Part shown: positions 23,570 through 36,100 of the stretch, piece by piece | Numbering within the stretch: position 1 is the stretch's first letter | Layout: each line of letters starts with the position of its first letter | Origin: Phytoseiulus persimilis | Lineage: Eukaryota; Arthropoda; Arachnida; Mesostigmata; Phytoseiidae | Assembly: GCA_037576195.1 (NCBI GenBank) | Contig: CM075104.1 | Span: forward strand, 10,112,775 to 10,176,774 | Reading direction: 5' to 3' | Length of the DNA: 64,000 nt | Position numbers and translations under genes: made by a program | The notes under the pieces: generated by a model | What the model saw: only the letters and a program-made list of their open reading frames with translations | The model's database searches: none | Told to the model about the DNA's origin: nothing

Positions 23570-23690
23570 ATATGGGATCTATACCCCCTCGTGGAGTCCA
23601 AGTGTCGCGAGGAAACGTGTTTCACGCTTTCTTCGTACATTCCGCACCTTCAGCAGGTTTGTTATCATGACGATCAAAATAAATCCAATG
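23570..23690 (-). mobile_element. Decayed fragment of a non-LTR retrotransposon C-terminus
   Basis: Translated on the minus strand, this stretch gives a TC-x-RCGMYEESVKHV string with an internal stop at x, followed by sequence matching a histidine/glycine-rich tail. It aligns with the better preserved element at 57995-58303 (TCSRCGVNDETTEHV), and the DNA also matches (ctcgtggagtcc in both). This CxxCG...EHV arrangement is typical of the zinc-knuckle-like C-terminus after the reverse transcriptase or RNase H region of non-LTR elements. The copy is short and broken. Confidence 0.45.
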
Positions 23691-24296
23691 GGTTCTAGGT
23701 GGCAGCATGCCTCCTCTCGCCAGAGCTGGGAGAGCATCCCTTCTGCGGTTCTCGCTGAAGTTGAACCTTATGAACCAGGGAGGTTCTTCCTCTCCGGTAT
23801 ACCTCGGGACTTGACTTCCATGGCATTGCCTGCCTCCGAGTCAGCTCTTGTTTTCCGCGACCTCTTCTTTTAATCTAGCCCAATCGCAGACCACCCTTAA
23901 GCCTGCTTACTTCAGCTGTTAGGATTTATGATTCTTATCCATTTCGACAGGATTCCAGGAAATATTTCCCCATCACGAAACTTTTCCATCGTGATCTGCT
24001 TTTCTGACGAACATTACTGCTGGCAAAAGATGATGAGACATGAGCTGGACGAACATGAACCCCTCCTGAGATGATGAGTCTTTCGACACGTACGTTCTCT
24101 AGGAATATCCGGAAAAGCCGGATGTGGAAACTCTCCACATCATTCGGAGTAATCACAGCTCTTTCGAAGTTCATTGCTTCATACTATACGGCTTTGTGGA
24201 TGTATGAAAGATATGTGTCTCCGATTCCTAGGAGAGTCTAGCCAGAGAGTTGGGAAACTGGGGTGCCCTGGATCTCAGGGTACGCATCGCCGGAAA

Positions 24297-24312
24297 CCCC
24301 CCCCCCCCCCCC
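24297..24312 (+). repeat. Poly-C tract (16 bases)
   Basis: A run of 16 C. Two further 15-base C runs occur at 41709-41723 and 62027-62041; their flanks differ. Long C tracts are unusual at this base composition. Confidence 0.9.
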
Positions 24313-26429
24313 TCACCCAGATGAAGAAGAGTTGTTGAGGAGACCCCTGGGAGCTTTTCCCCCAAGCAAAACCCTGGATAGAAACGAGCTGTCAAGCGAA
24401 ATCCAATGAAATTGGTTATTTGGGGCCTCCTTGTGCCCATACTGACGGCAGGGCCGAAGATTCGCATTTCCAGCCGCCATTCCCTCGACAACATCTGTAT
24501 CATGTTTCCAGGTTTACCAATCGAATCAACATACATACAACGGAGGAGAACCAGTTTTCTCTCATTTCGTTGTGAACCCCGAAAATCAGCTGCCGGAGAA
24601 AGTGGGACAAATGTCAAACTTGCTCTAGAACAGTGCCTATCGATTGGATTGACGGGTGTTCTGGGACTTCTCCGATGTGCGAGTCAGACTCCGTAACATC
24701 CACGTCCTGCGAACTGAGAAATGTTGATAACAAGATGCTAACGGGTCGCTCGAGGGACGATAAATCCGAAGCCGGTCAGCTCAAAACGTCAGTAGCTTGA
24801 TGATACCCTAGTGCACCCCAGCCGCAGTGATTCCGATTTGAATACAGTGATTTTACAGCGAATGATGCGGAATCGAACCTCGCAATTCTGAAAACGCATG
24901 GATATTGACTTTGATCACAAACTGCTTGAGTGGTTTTGAAAGAAGATTATGGATATCCAAGCGATTGAGCTTTCTCAAGGCTTGTCATCAACCAATCACC
25001 ACAAGCAGAACAGACGGAAACACTCGTGGTTCTCAAGCTCGGGGACTCAACGGAGACCTATTAATCCTAGTTTCGACGGTATCAATCAACAGAGTATGTT
25101 GGGAATGAGGAAGCGCACGATTTCAAACGGAATGACGTGTTTCATTTATTCGAGAAATACGGATGATAGTCTACAATGAAAGGAAACCTTTGAGGGAAAG
25201 GAAGAGACAGTGGAGGGTTCGTCGGCTGAGAGGTAGAACTTCGACTTCCGGAAGTCGGAATAAATGCTTTCCAGGAAATATCAAGTCGGAAACAATAGAA
25301 TTAAGAGAAGAAAAACTCAGAACTCAGACGTTTCTTTCTGTATGATACGATGAATTTGTGATCTCGGGCGAGCATGGAGTTCGAAATGATTTGACTCGAG
25401 CTGCCTCGACTATGTACAATGGCACAAGTCACGACGGCGTTACCCTGCGGCAACGGCGTACGTTTACGTTGAAACGTCGTGAGGCGGCCCAACAGCTGAT
25501 AGAATTGTCATACGAGTTTTGAAAGCGATCGATCGTTCATCAAGTTGGCGTGACGCCAAGAATTTTCTCGTTCACTCGCGGACAACTCGCTCAGTTTGGC
25601 ACCACGTCGTTGACTAGCTGATGCGGATTTCAACCCTCGCTAAGACGCGGCTTAGCAGGCGAACCATCTGATATTGCACGAGATGCAATACGCTCCCGTT
25701 GAGAGGGACATTGACCCATTAATCCCACTCATCCGTCAATGAAACTCTGCGTCCGGGAGAGCCATCATCGGGAATATCATTTTCAAGTTTAGTTTTTCGA
25801 ACTTAAATTGAATTCGTTATTGCAGAAGTTCGCTGCCGAAGTTCGGCCGGAGCCTTGCGGCGACAGCGCGGAACGTTTCAATCATCAGCTTTGTATTACG
25901 AACTCTCTCTCTCTTTCGTTCGTCGGCGAGGATCTTGTTTTCGCATTTCTTTACGGTTCTGTCGACATGAGCACAATGATGAGAGTTAGCTTCGAATTTG
26001 GAATCGAAAAACGATGGTACAGGAAGATTTTCGCTGGTGGTAGGATCTGGATGGTTGAGTAACCGCCGCCGGTTCGGAGTTCTAACGAGCCGGGGTAGTG
26101 AAATCCGCGGATTTTCTCCTCCAATCAGGCATAAAACTTAGTCCTGGGCCGAGCAGCCTCAAAACGCGTTTCGCTTATACTACAGTAAGAGATCCCTCTA
26201 GTAAGAAGCGTAAATTTGCGAGCCACAAAAGGTTGCTCCGAGCAATAAATAAGTATATTAAATAGAATTCGTTCTCATTTCCCATTTAAGACTAGAGGGT
26301 GGTAGTTCTGGCATTGGTTGCTTTTCCATGGGTTGAAACCGAGACCGATTTTGAACATGAGTCAGAGATAAAGGGAACGGATTGTTGAAGATAAGATTCT
26401 TCCAAAAAAATGAGTCTTATTTCATTATC

Positions 26430-26787
26430 TTAGTCGTCTTCATACTCCACTACTTCTGTTGTTGCCGCTGGTATCACAGTGTTGACCTGTAGGCCTTCAG
26501 GGCAGTTTCGCGCCCAGCTCGACGCGGTGACCTCCAGGATCACTCGAACGCCGCAGGAAGGAGTTCGCTCACTCCAGTCACGGCTTTCGAATAGAGCGAA
26601 TCTTTCGTCATGACGTGTAGCCATTCGAATAATCGAAAGAGAATCCATTGATTTGTCTGTCATCTCCATGGACGCAAACGACACACCCCAAAGTAATGCC
26701 CAGAGTTCCCGCCAGCAGGAACCGGAAGTCAGACCGGAATCTTCCTCCATCTTTCAAAATCCAAATTCTCCGCGCGCAGTCATTCAT
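26430..26787 (-). CDS. Possible small single-pass membrane protein, two exons
   Basis: A minus-strand ATG at 26787 begins MNDCARRIWILKDGG and leads into a hydrophobic stretch (FRFLLAGTLGITLG). Splicing GG|GTGTGT (exon end 26687) to cgaaag|A (exon start 26601) removes an 85-base intron. It keeps phase into a coding-like 3' part that contains SRDWSERTPSCGVRVILEV and ends EVVEYEDD at 26430, for about 90 residues. Without splicing the first frame stops at 26608, and the second frame is open separately (26430-26750). The acceptor has a weak pyrimidine tract. No family is recognised. Third-position GC bias supports coding. It lies about 400 bases beyond the 3' end of KIBRA on the same strand. Confidence 0.33.
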
Positions 26788-27185
26788 CGCTCATTGCTCT
26801 TGCTTATTTTTTAGATGTCAAAATATCCATAAATACTCGACAATAGATCTAGACCAATTGTGACGGCAATCTGATTCGCTGAACCTGATGCCGCAAATCC
26901 AAACCTCGGCTCGGGTCGCCGTCGAATTGATTGAACGGCCCACCCACGCGAGGGGTGGCCGTTGTTGGCACATCTAGGGCATCCGAACGACATTTCCGCC
27001 GGTCGGTTGCAGGTGTTCATGCTCAGATTCGGTCCTCCGTTCGCTCGTTCGTCCGTCTTCTTCCATTTATGTACAAATACGAGTCCTAGACCTGAACCCC
27101 GTAGACCGGATCGATGACGTAATCATATCGAGTCTGACGTTCTTCTGAATTTTCGGTCACGCCCGCGATCACGTTCGGAAGAGCG

Positions 27186-30100
27186 CTAGCGGAAGGCCTT
27201 GTGAAAAAGGCCATCTTCTCCCTGCAAGGCGGAACAAGAAATTAAAACCTGGACGTCTTGAGGAATGCCACTGATGGGTAGGTCGGTAAGGAGTGCCTTA
27301 GGTCTTCCAGAACGGAGCGAGAAATGGTTCTGAGCAAAGATGTCAACGTACTTGAAGATTGCCAAGTTGGCGGGCTCGGTTCCGCTGATGCTTCTACGCA
27401 GCCGATAGATGTCGCGCGAAGTTTTCTGGACCAGTTTCGAGTTCTGGTCTTGATCCAACAAACGCTGCAGTCTCTCCTCCTGGAGCCAGTCGGGAACGAT
27501 TCCGTTCTGGCGCGAATCTTCGAGGACCGTTTTCAGGTACTTGAGCTTGGAGAGGTCTTCCCTCAGAGTGCTCAGACGTACTTTGGAGGCCTCGAGGTCG
27601 AGAGCGAGATCGATCGACGTGCGCGAGGCGTCGGCCGGCATCTTCTTGTTCTCCGGTGAAGTTTTCGAGATCTTTTTCCACCGCTGGCTCCTGCGGTCAG
27701 CGGTGTTGCGTTGGAATACCGGTGTTTTCTTGCTGTATAATGTCATCGCACTGTCCGACTCGCTCCGATTGAGACGACACATGATCCGGTTCCGGTTAAT
27801 GGTGAACGTCTGAGACCGTTTGAGGGCCTGAATGAACAAAGAGTCCGGGGTGTTCGTCGGAGAGTCCTTCTGAAATGAGCGACCAAAGTTAGATGATCAC
27901 GGTCGACGGAAAGGGTCCGTCATACCCTCGACACGAGATTGTTTCGATTCCGAAAACGATTTCCATGAACACTTCCGACGGTGGTTCGTGAATTACCTTC
28001 TTGAAGGAGGAGGAGAGGTAACCGGTGTCGGTGTTCGTGGCAGCGGACTTGAGCTCAGGGACGACCGTTATCTCTATGATCGTCTTGTTCGGCTGCTCCT
28101 CTACTCGGGTCAACGTCGAAGTTTGGGACGAGATCACAGTACTCTCGTCCGAGCTTTCCACCGAGTCCGCCACGGGTGTGCCGACGGTTTGCGACAAGAA
28201 CCGGAAACTCAGAACGTTGTACCATTTCGTGCTTGAGCCCGCGGGATTGAAGTCTGCCAGCGAGACCTGGGCGCAACCAAGACACTCCTCCTGACTTAGG
28301 GGTCCGATCCCCCAAATGTTGACTTGGACAGTCTGTGTCTGGATTCGCTCTAGAGTTATCGGGAAACTGAAGAGCTCGTCGATGACTGCGGGCTTGACGA
28401 GATCACGGATGAGGTCGGTTTTGTACGTCAGACAGGTGTCTTCGGAACATGGGTACAGCGCCACCTTGATGAACACCCGGAAGCCTGTCGGGATCCCGAG
28501 AGCTGCGATGTTGTGAGCCTTTTCGATCCCCACGAAGAGGATTTCGTCATCGACGGAGAACCTCAGCTTCACCTGGACCTGAGGAGTGTCCACGGTCGTG
28601 GGCTGGTACTCGGGGTCGGGCGTTCCGTTGTTGTTCGCATCGAAAACCCCCGAGTCGCCGGCGAACGATTCATCGGACACGGCCGAGCTCACAAAGCCTC
28701 GAGGGGTTTCAATGATCGGTGTCAGATGCTCACGGAGCTTGACGTCGCTTAGCTTCGCGGTGACGCTATCGACGGTCATGACACGGCGATGGAGGTCCTG
28801 CAGGCTTGTCGCGATACTCTCGTTGGCATACGGCAGTCCGTAGATGTCCGTGAAGCTCAGATTCGACCCGGAGCCCTCCTTGCTCGAAAGCGAGCCTATG
28901 CTCGAGCTCGAGCTCATCGAAAGCGTCGATGCCGACAACGACTTCAAACGGTCCTCGAGAGCCGCGGCGTGCCTCATCGCGTCACTGAGCTCTTGTAGCA
29001 GCTTGGTCTTCTTCTCGTGCATTTTCAGTCTGTCCGATATCGCTCGGTTGGAGCTCTCGATCGCCAAGCCCAGCTCCGTCTCCAGTTTCTTGATCTCGCT
29101 CTCGTTCTCATCCCGCCTCCGGCTGTTGCTGCACGATTTTAGCTCTCGCAGGAGTTGCTCCTTCTCCTGGATCAAGAGCAGTCTATCCTGATCGCTTTCG
29201 GCCTTCCCAGGCGCCATCTGGTTCTCCAATTCGGCTATTCCCCTCTGGATCCGATTGACTTCCCGGCGAGCGGCGTCGTAGTTCAACCTCATCATGGCCA
29301 TTTCCGCCAGCCGGGCTCCGAGTGAAGGTTCTTCTCCGGTGAGCTCCGTCTGCGACTCGACGCTGCTGAACCGGTCGTCGACGCCCGAGTTCGACTGAGA
29401 AATCCTCAGGAGCTCATCTTTGATTTTCGAAAGATTGTGCATGAGCTCTTCCTTCTCTTTCTCTCCGCTCGAAAGACTCTTCTGTATGTTTACCAGCTCC
29501 TCGACAATGAGTCTGGCCTCATCGCTCGTGTAGACGTTGCCACTGTTCACGAGACCTTCGTCGATGCTCGCGAGAACTTCGAGGCCCCGCTCCTGATGCG
29601 TGAGGTCGCTGCGGATCTGCTGCAGTTCGCTCCGCAGCTGATTGACTCGCTGCCGGGCGAGGCTGACATCGGCTTTGAGCAGGTCTGGATCGTACTTGGT
29701 GAGACTCGACGCGTTCGACGCCACGGAGTTCAGAGAGGTGCAGCTGGACGCCGCCAGGTTCGTCGATGAGGCCGCTTCGAGCATGTTCGTCAGCCGTGAG
29801 CTGAGGGACAGGTATTCATCTTGTGCTATGGCCAACCTGTGGCTTTTGACTTCCATCATTTCCTTTTTCGCGGCCACGTCCTCTTGCGCCGTCAGCAAAT
29901 ATTCTTTCAACATCGCCTCCTGCAGCTGCCTCCATTGTAGCCGTGGATCTTCGATCTGGTTCCGTTCTGTAACCAAGGTAGATTGAGCCCCCGATCAGTT
30001 TCGAGACCCGTGAGCGGGTGGAAATGAAGCGAGGGAGGATGGATCGAGCTATTATCCTCCCCACAGGAGCTAATATCATTCGGAAATCGCTGACGCTGAT

Positions 30101-33100
30101 CAGGACGACGATGACCACGAATCGGATATCGATCATAGTTTGTGGCGCTCCGACATCGCCAATGATCGTCGCGACTCACCGCCGCCCGCAGCACTGAGAA
30201 CGATACAAAATGGCGATATACATGATTCTACTCACGAGCATTGTGGTCGACGAAGTAGACACCGATGCGAGGGTCGTAACGCTGGTCCCATCCGAAAGGG
30301 AGCTCGTCGCCGATACAATCCGCGAACGATTGCGGCTTAGTCAACCTGGAACGCAGGAAGGAATCCCTTCAGTTGAAGTCCGTCGATCGAGCTGGAAATG
30401 ATCCTTCGGTCTCCTTGCTCAAACAACTGACTGAGTCAGAAAGCCCGTCAATCGAACGATCGTTTGTCCGTCCGTCCGTCCGTCCGTTCGCTGAATCAGC
30501 TCGGACGACGGACCCATCTCTGGCCACTGTCCACGCTGCGAACACGACCCAAATCCCTGTGTCGTCCGTCATCTTCAGATCGAATCCCGATCAGTCCCAA
30601 AGATTTCGCAGTTCTGCCAATTTCCACGAGCAGCAGACTTCCCCGCGGAGCCGCGACTGCTCACACCCTGTCATGTGCGACTGCTCGTCCAGAGAGAGCA
30701 GGACAGATGACAAATCTCAGAACGAAACACCGAAGAACGCGCCAAATGGAGAACTTCCCATAGTTGAGCTGTGGGTGCAGGACCAGAGGGATTCTGGAAT
30801 CGATTCACTTTTGTGGGAATTATTCACACGGCGCGTTTAAGTAACATTTTCCATGGAACCGACGATCGCGAACTCTTTCTGAGATCGAAGCATCGCCCGG
30901 AACCACGAAGTAAGTATAAATTTACACCTCCCGAAATCCGGCTCTGGCAACGCGCAAAGCAGCTCGGGTGACGCAAAATGCGAAGCTCCATCACCCTGAA
31001 TCCCTGGAAATCTCCCTGAAGTCAACCAAAATATCCACCGAGGATTCTCTCAATCCAAACGAAACCTGGAATGAATGACCTTTGGATATCTGCACGAAGT
31101 TCCATCCAGGAGGTCACATGCGGTTAGCCCCAGTGCTGTGACTCTTATCAGCTTGACTCACTCGATAAGTTTGTGAGCTCTCTCAGCACCATTCTGGAAC
31201 GATTCTCATGGTTCTCGGTGCAGTAAAACCTCGATTTTGCGAGCCCTCTATTTATGAGCCCCGGTCAGTTATGGTTGCGTTAGCTATTGACCGTGGTCGA
31301 AGCAGCCACCATTGATAGTGCGGGTGGTTAGTTCGGGTAACAAACGATAGTTCGAGGGAGACTTCGATTCTACTGCCCATTTTTGACATCGATTAGTCAA
31401 CATCATCAGGGTACACGTCGAACAAATCTAAGCGATTCGTGTGGAACGCAAAACAGCAATCGAAAAGCTTCTGCGGCTTAGGTTTCATCGAATATCGCAA
31501 CGGGTTCTTGAGCTGAGCTGTCATCACCAAATGTTTCTGTTCCAAACCAGATTGACTGTCACAATCACAGGTGGCAGGCTGGGTACGGCCCGGCGGCTGA
31601 ACAGTGCACCGCTCGCGCTCTCAGCCGCGCAACGGGAATAGTGAACGAGCGATCGAGTGGCAGATCGTCGTGTTCCAGAAACCTTTTGTGCGAGCCCAGG
31701 AAATCCAGCTCCGCCGCGCGATCTCTCACAAAAGCCGACCAGCGGTGCGCCCCGCGCGAAAGGTCCAGAAAACCTCCCGGGAGAAAACGAGAGACGAGCA
31801 CAACACGCGGCCGGCTTCATGATGGACGAAAGTGGATGAATGGATGAGTTTAATGGCAACAACTGAGAAAGAACAAGCAGCCAGCCAGTCACCGACCACG
31901 CACCCACGCACTGTGGTTGCCAGCACTGACCGCTTTCGGGGAGGGTCACCAGCAAAAGAATAAAATATCACACCACCGGAGGCACCGGGAACGCTCTGTC
32001 GTGGATGAGAGAAAAAAACGCTAGCCCTGAAGCAGTCTATCAGAGCCGGACTGTCGACTGAGCCACTTCGCAACGGTTGCGGTGCGGTCAGCGGCCGGCT
32101 ACATAAACGACTTATTAGGCATCATTGTTTCGCGGGAACGCCGCGTCGCTATCTGCTCCTGCGTGGTCCCCTACCTCCTTTGCAATCGCTCACTCACTTT
32201 TGAACTGTCGGACGGACCCGCTGTCTGGCTGTCTGTTTGTCCGATGGACAAGCTCGACTTCGTGTCTGATTCCGCATCGGCAAGAACAACAACCGCGGAC
32301 TGCGGTGAAATTTCGTACGCTCACCCTCCCATCATCAAGACCACTGCCATCATAATCGGCATCGTGATTCTAATAAGAATATTTCTGTTCCACCACATAT
32401 TCACGACGCTCTCAGAACTGGGATGGCGTCGCCAGCATATATAGATTCTACTTTCTCCTTTTGACTCGGCTTCCATTTCTATTCTGACTCCTCCTAGACG
32501 TGTTTTGGGAGTGAATGCGTAAGCGAGCCTAGGCGGCGAGATTCCGCGTGATTTTCTCGCTGTTTTTCACTCTGATTTCTTCGGTGCCGGCGTGCTTAAC
32601 CAGGAAAGACATCAAAATCGTCCGGGCGTTGTCGCGCTCGTTCACTTTTCTTTCTTCCCCTTCCTTCCAGATGTGTTCCTTCTATTCTAGGATCTGTTCC
32701 GCCAAACAGGAAGAAGTTGAAGTTCACTCATTTTGAGCGGTTGCAAATGATAGCAAACGGGAGAAATATTCGCCTTGCCCCGAGGCGGAAATGACGCGAA
32801 TGTTTCGGAATGTTCCGAATGTTTGAGGTAGTTCTCCGATTTTTCTCGATTCTGAAGGGCTCTACATTCCACGGCCCTTTCTCCCCTCACAGTTTCGTAC
32901 GGGGAGCCGTATCGAGTAGACAGGAAACTGCGACGAGGAAATATTTCGAGAACGGCCGACGCGAGCTCCGGACGAGGAATTTCGGCCGAATCGGATTCCA
33001 TGTGGAATGAAAGGGAGAAACAGTTCTGTGGAACGGGTCTCTTCTGGAGATCAAGCAAACGCCGCTTTGTGGGAAGGTCAACATAAAATCGCCGTTAGCT

Positions 33101-36100
33101 GTTTTCTCGTGTGTGCCATGATCACCGACCGACAGATGAATGGATCGTCGGACGGCGTTTGTCCCGATTCAGACGCGCCGCTTACGATTCGGGACTCGAT
33201 TCTTGAGCCCCACAGATCGCTCATCAACAGCTTCTTTCAGAGGCTTCCATGGAGAAAGTTCCCGGGAACCGAGAAAACCAGGGGAGTCGTCTTAGTTCAC
33301 GAACAATCCGATGTCTACTCAGAATGGACAACAAGTCAGCGTGCTCCTTTGTTGCATCACTGTCTCGTATCTACTCGAGTAGACAAAGTTTCACTCGTTG
33401 TTACGATGTGGGTTCCTCCTGAACAGAGCCAAGTGAACCTGGGAAACCGGAGCCGAACCCGATGAGTCTGTTCCAGACGAAAGCATGAATTCGCTGAGCT
33501 GAGGTTCATCTGATCGTTGTAGACAGAGAGAACAAGTGAGTTTCCTCGTTACCTTGAAGACCATTCCCGATTCGGAACGAGCGAGGCGAAGGTCGCGTCA
33601 CCGCTCGTCGACAAGAAGCTTTCACAGAATTCATTCTCGGAACGGAATGTCTGGAAGGAGTGATCGCCACCGCCGTTGTTGTGGAAACGGCGCTGTCCCT
33701 CTCGTTGGTGGAGCGGAAGGATACCAGGAGCACGCTGAGAGGCACTTCCTCCCAGCGAAGCGTCGCTTAGAGGGGAAATCAAGCACTCAACGGGCGGATG
33801 GAACGGGATCGCGACGGGTTCGATCGGAATTGGTAACAGGTCGAGGGCATGCTCCCTGATGTTCTGTTTCGGGATTTGCGTTCGCGTGTCACTGCAGTGC
33901 CCCTAAACCTATTTCAACACTGACACGGCTCTTCTCGACCGCCCGCAAGCGAGCTGGCTCATTCACAACCGAAACCCCCAACGATCGAAAGCGTTCCGTC
34001 ACAAGTCGCCGCGGTGTTTCCGAAGGCCCGTCGATCGCTTCTCAAATTGTCGGTTCAGCTTTCCAATTCAAATTCCAGCTACGAGCCCCAATTCACTGCG
34101 AACATCGAAAGCCAACCAGGTTCTACCGGAATTCCGGTCCTATACTCCGACGCCTCCATCAACTCCGTCTCGAACACTGTTCCAGTATTTCGACCGGTTC
34201 CGGAGTTTCATCGAGCCCTCAATCCTGAATGTGGACGAGACTCAACGACGAAGTCCGGAGCGCTACGGGAACCTTCCGTTCCTGGGCTCATCGACAGAGG
34301 GTTTCGACTTCGGATGGGTTTTCACTTTTTTCTGGCTAAAATGCACACGGACCTATCATCATGTGGGGAAAATGGAGAGTTTCGGGCATGCCATCCGATG
34401 CATGCGATATAAGCAAATTACAGGTCCGCACGAAAACGCCGCGATTCGGGCTAAACGCTTGAAGAGGAGGTCGGCCAGTAACCGATCACGGCATCCGACG
34501 ACGATGCGGCGACGGAGCCGCGGCCAAACAAACGCTCCGTTGATCGATGGACGAACGAACGAGCCATCACTCAAATCAATCAAATATCGTCAGTTTGATG
34601 GCGAAGAAGAACAAGGGAGGAATCTGTGTTCTTAAAATTCTTGTAAAACTCGTTAGCGACGATGCTGCATATCGGTTCTCGCAGCCGCCTGGCAGCTCGA
34701 ATGCCGACGCTGAAGAGCAGCTTGAACTTCAGACAAGCGGGCGACCGAACTGCTGATGTTTCTGCGTCGCCAAGCTCCGTATTTCTTCGAATGATTCCCA
34801 GAGACGAGCAGCGTCGATACTTCGGATTCGGTTTCAGCTCTTCCTCCCTTGTTCTCCTTGGAAAGCAAACATCGATCAACCCCCTGTATCTGGAGTTGGA
34901 CTTCTACCCAATCGTGGCCGTCGATCCGCGGTGTTATCGTAGAACCCGACCTACCCCCAAGCTCACCGGTCGTCTTATGATACCACCGTCCTAATGGTTC
35001 CACCAACCAGTTCCTCGCTCATGCGATGCCATTCCTCCGGCCGATTCGTTCGCTATTCCTCCTCTACGATGCTACACTTCTGCCAGTCGACGGGTCCCTC
35101 GTCCGACGGACAGAATTCAATCTTAGCCGAAACTTTGTCAAGCAGAGCAGACTGGCTCGGGTATCTGGGTTAGCGGCGGCGCGGCTGTTGCAGAAGGCTC
35201 CCGAAACCGTCAGCCGGTCAATCCGGAGGGCCAGTCGACGAACGAGCGACAAGGCAAACTGGCAAGCAAAGCGAGAAAGCAAACTGGCACCAAGCTTCGC
35301 GACTGGCTACTGAGACATTGCTAGGTCGCATCGCCCACTGGCAGCAGCCGCCGCCGGCGCGAAATTAAACATTCAGGAAATTCGACTCCTTCTCGATTCG
35401 CCGCCCTGTCGCGAATCTTCGTAGATCTCCGGGAACTGCAAGCCCTTCAGCCTTTCCCGCGCTCCCCGACACTCTGTATGTAGAGCTTTCGATCGACCGT
35501 TTCTGTGCGAACGTCTTTCGAATTCTGCTGCTGTCAGATAATCGAGGCTTGACTTTTTGACGAGGGGCCGGCTCCGGATACTTTCCTCGAAGCAATAGAA
35601 GTTCGAAAAGAAGAAGAAGGAGGAGGAGAAGTGAAGAAAAACGGCCACCACCACGAACCAGAGAGGCCTCACAATCTCCACAATACCAATTATTGGAGCC
35701 ATTGTCACTGAATCGGACAGAAAATCGAATACCTTCGCATAGTCATCAGCTCTCTATCGCCTCCGAATTCCGACATGCGAGTGCTGCGCACGCATTCTTC
35801 CTCTCATCCTCTTTGTTTCGTTCTCTCGTCTTCTTCGCTGATTCTCAACGCCGCGCCGGGCTGAGATGCCCGGAGCACAGACACAACATGCTCTCGCCCC
35901 GGTTCCGCTGCGAAATACCGGTTCCAGCCTAGGAATGTGCGCAAATGATTGGCCTGTTCAGCAGCCCTCTAGCGACCGAGATGAGGAGTCTGATCCTCAA
36001 GGTGGACGCAATTGTGCGAATATAAAACTGCGGGAGTTCCTCGGAGCTTCTGCGGCCTTCGTCGGAATCGTTCATCTGATCTCGCATTGAAAAATACAGA

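Larger units (their letters stand above)
23141..26429. other. Intergenic region with a retroelement scrap and a poly-C tract
   Basis: About 3.3 kb with no gene recognised. It contains a decayed non-LTR retrotransposon fragment (about 23570-23690, minus) and a 16-base C tract (24297-24312). The remaining open frames lack splice context or recognisable motifs. Confidence 0.5.

Noticed and set aside
32430-32740. TATATATAG-like string followed by hydrophobic frames inside KIBRA intron 1
   Set aside because: No ATG in a good context follows and the frame has no homology, so a promoter could not be supported.
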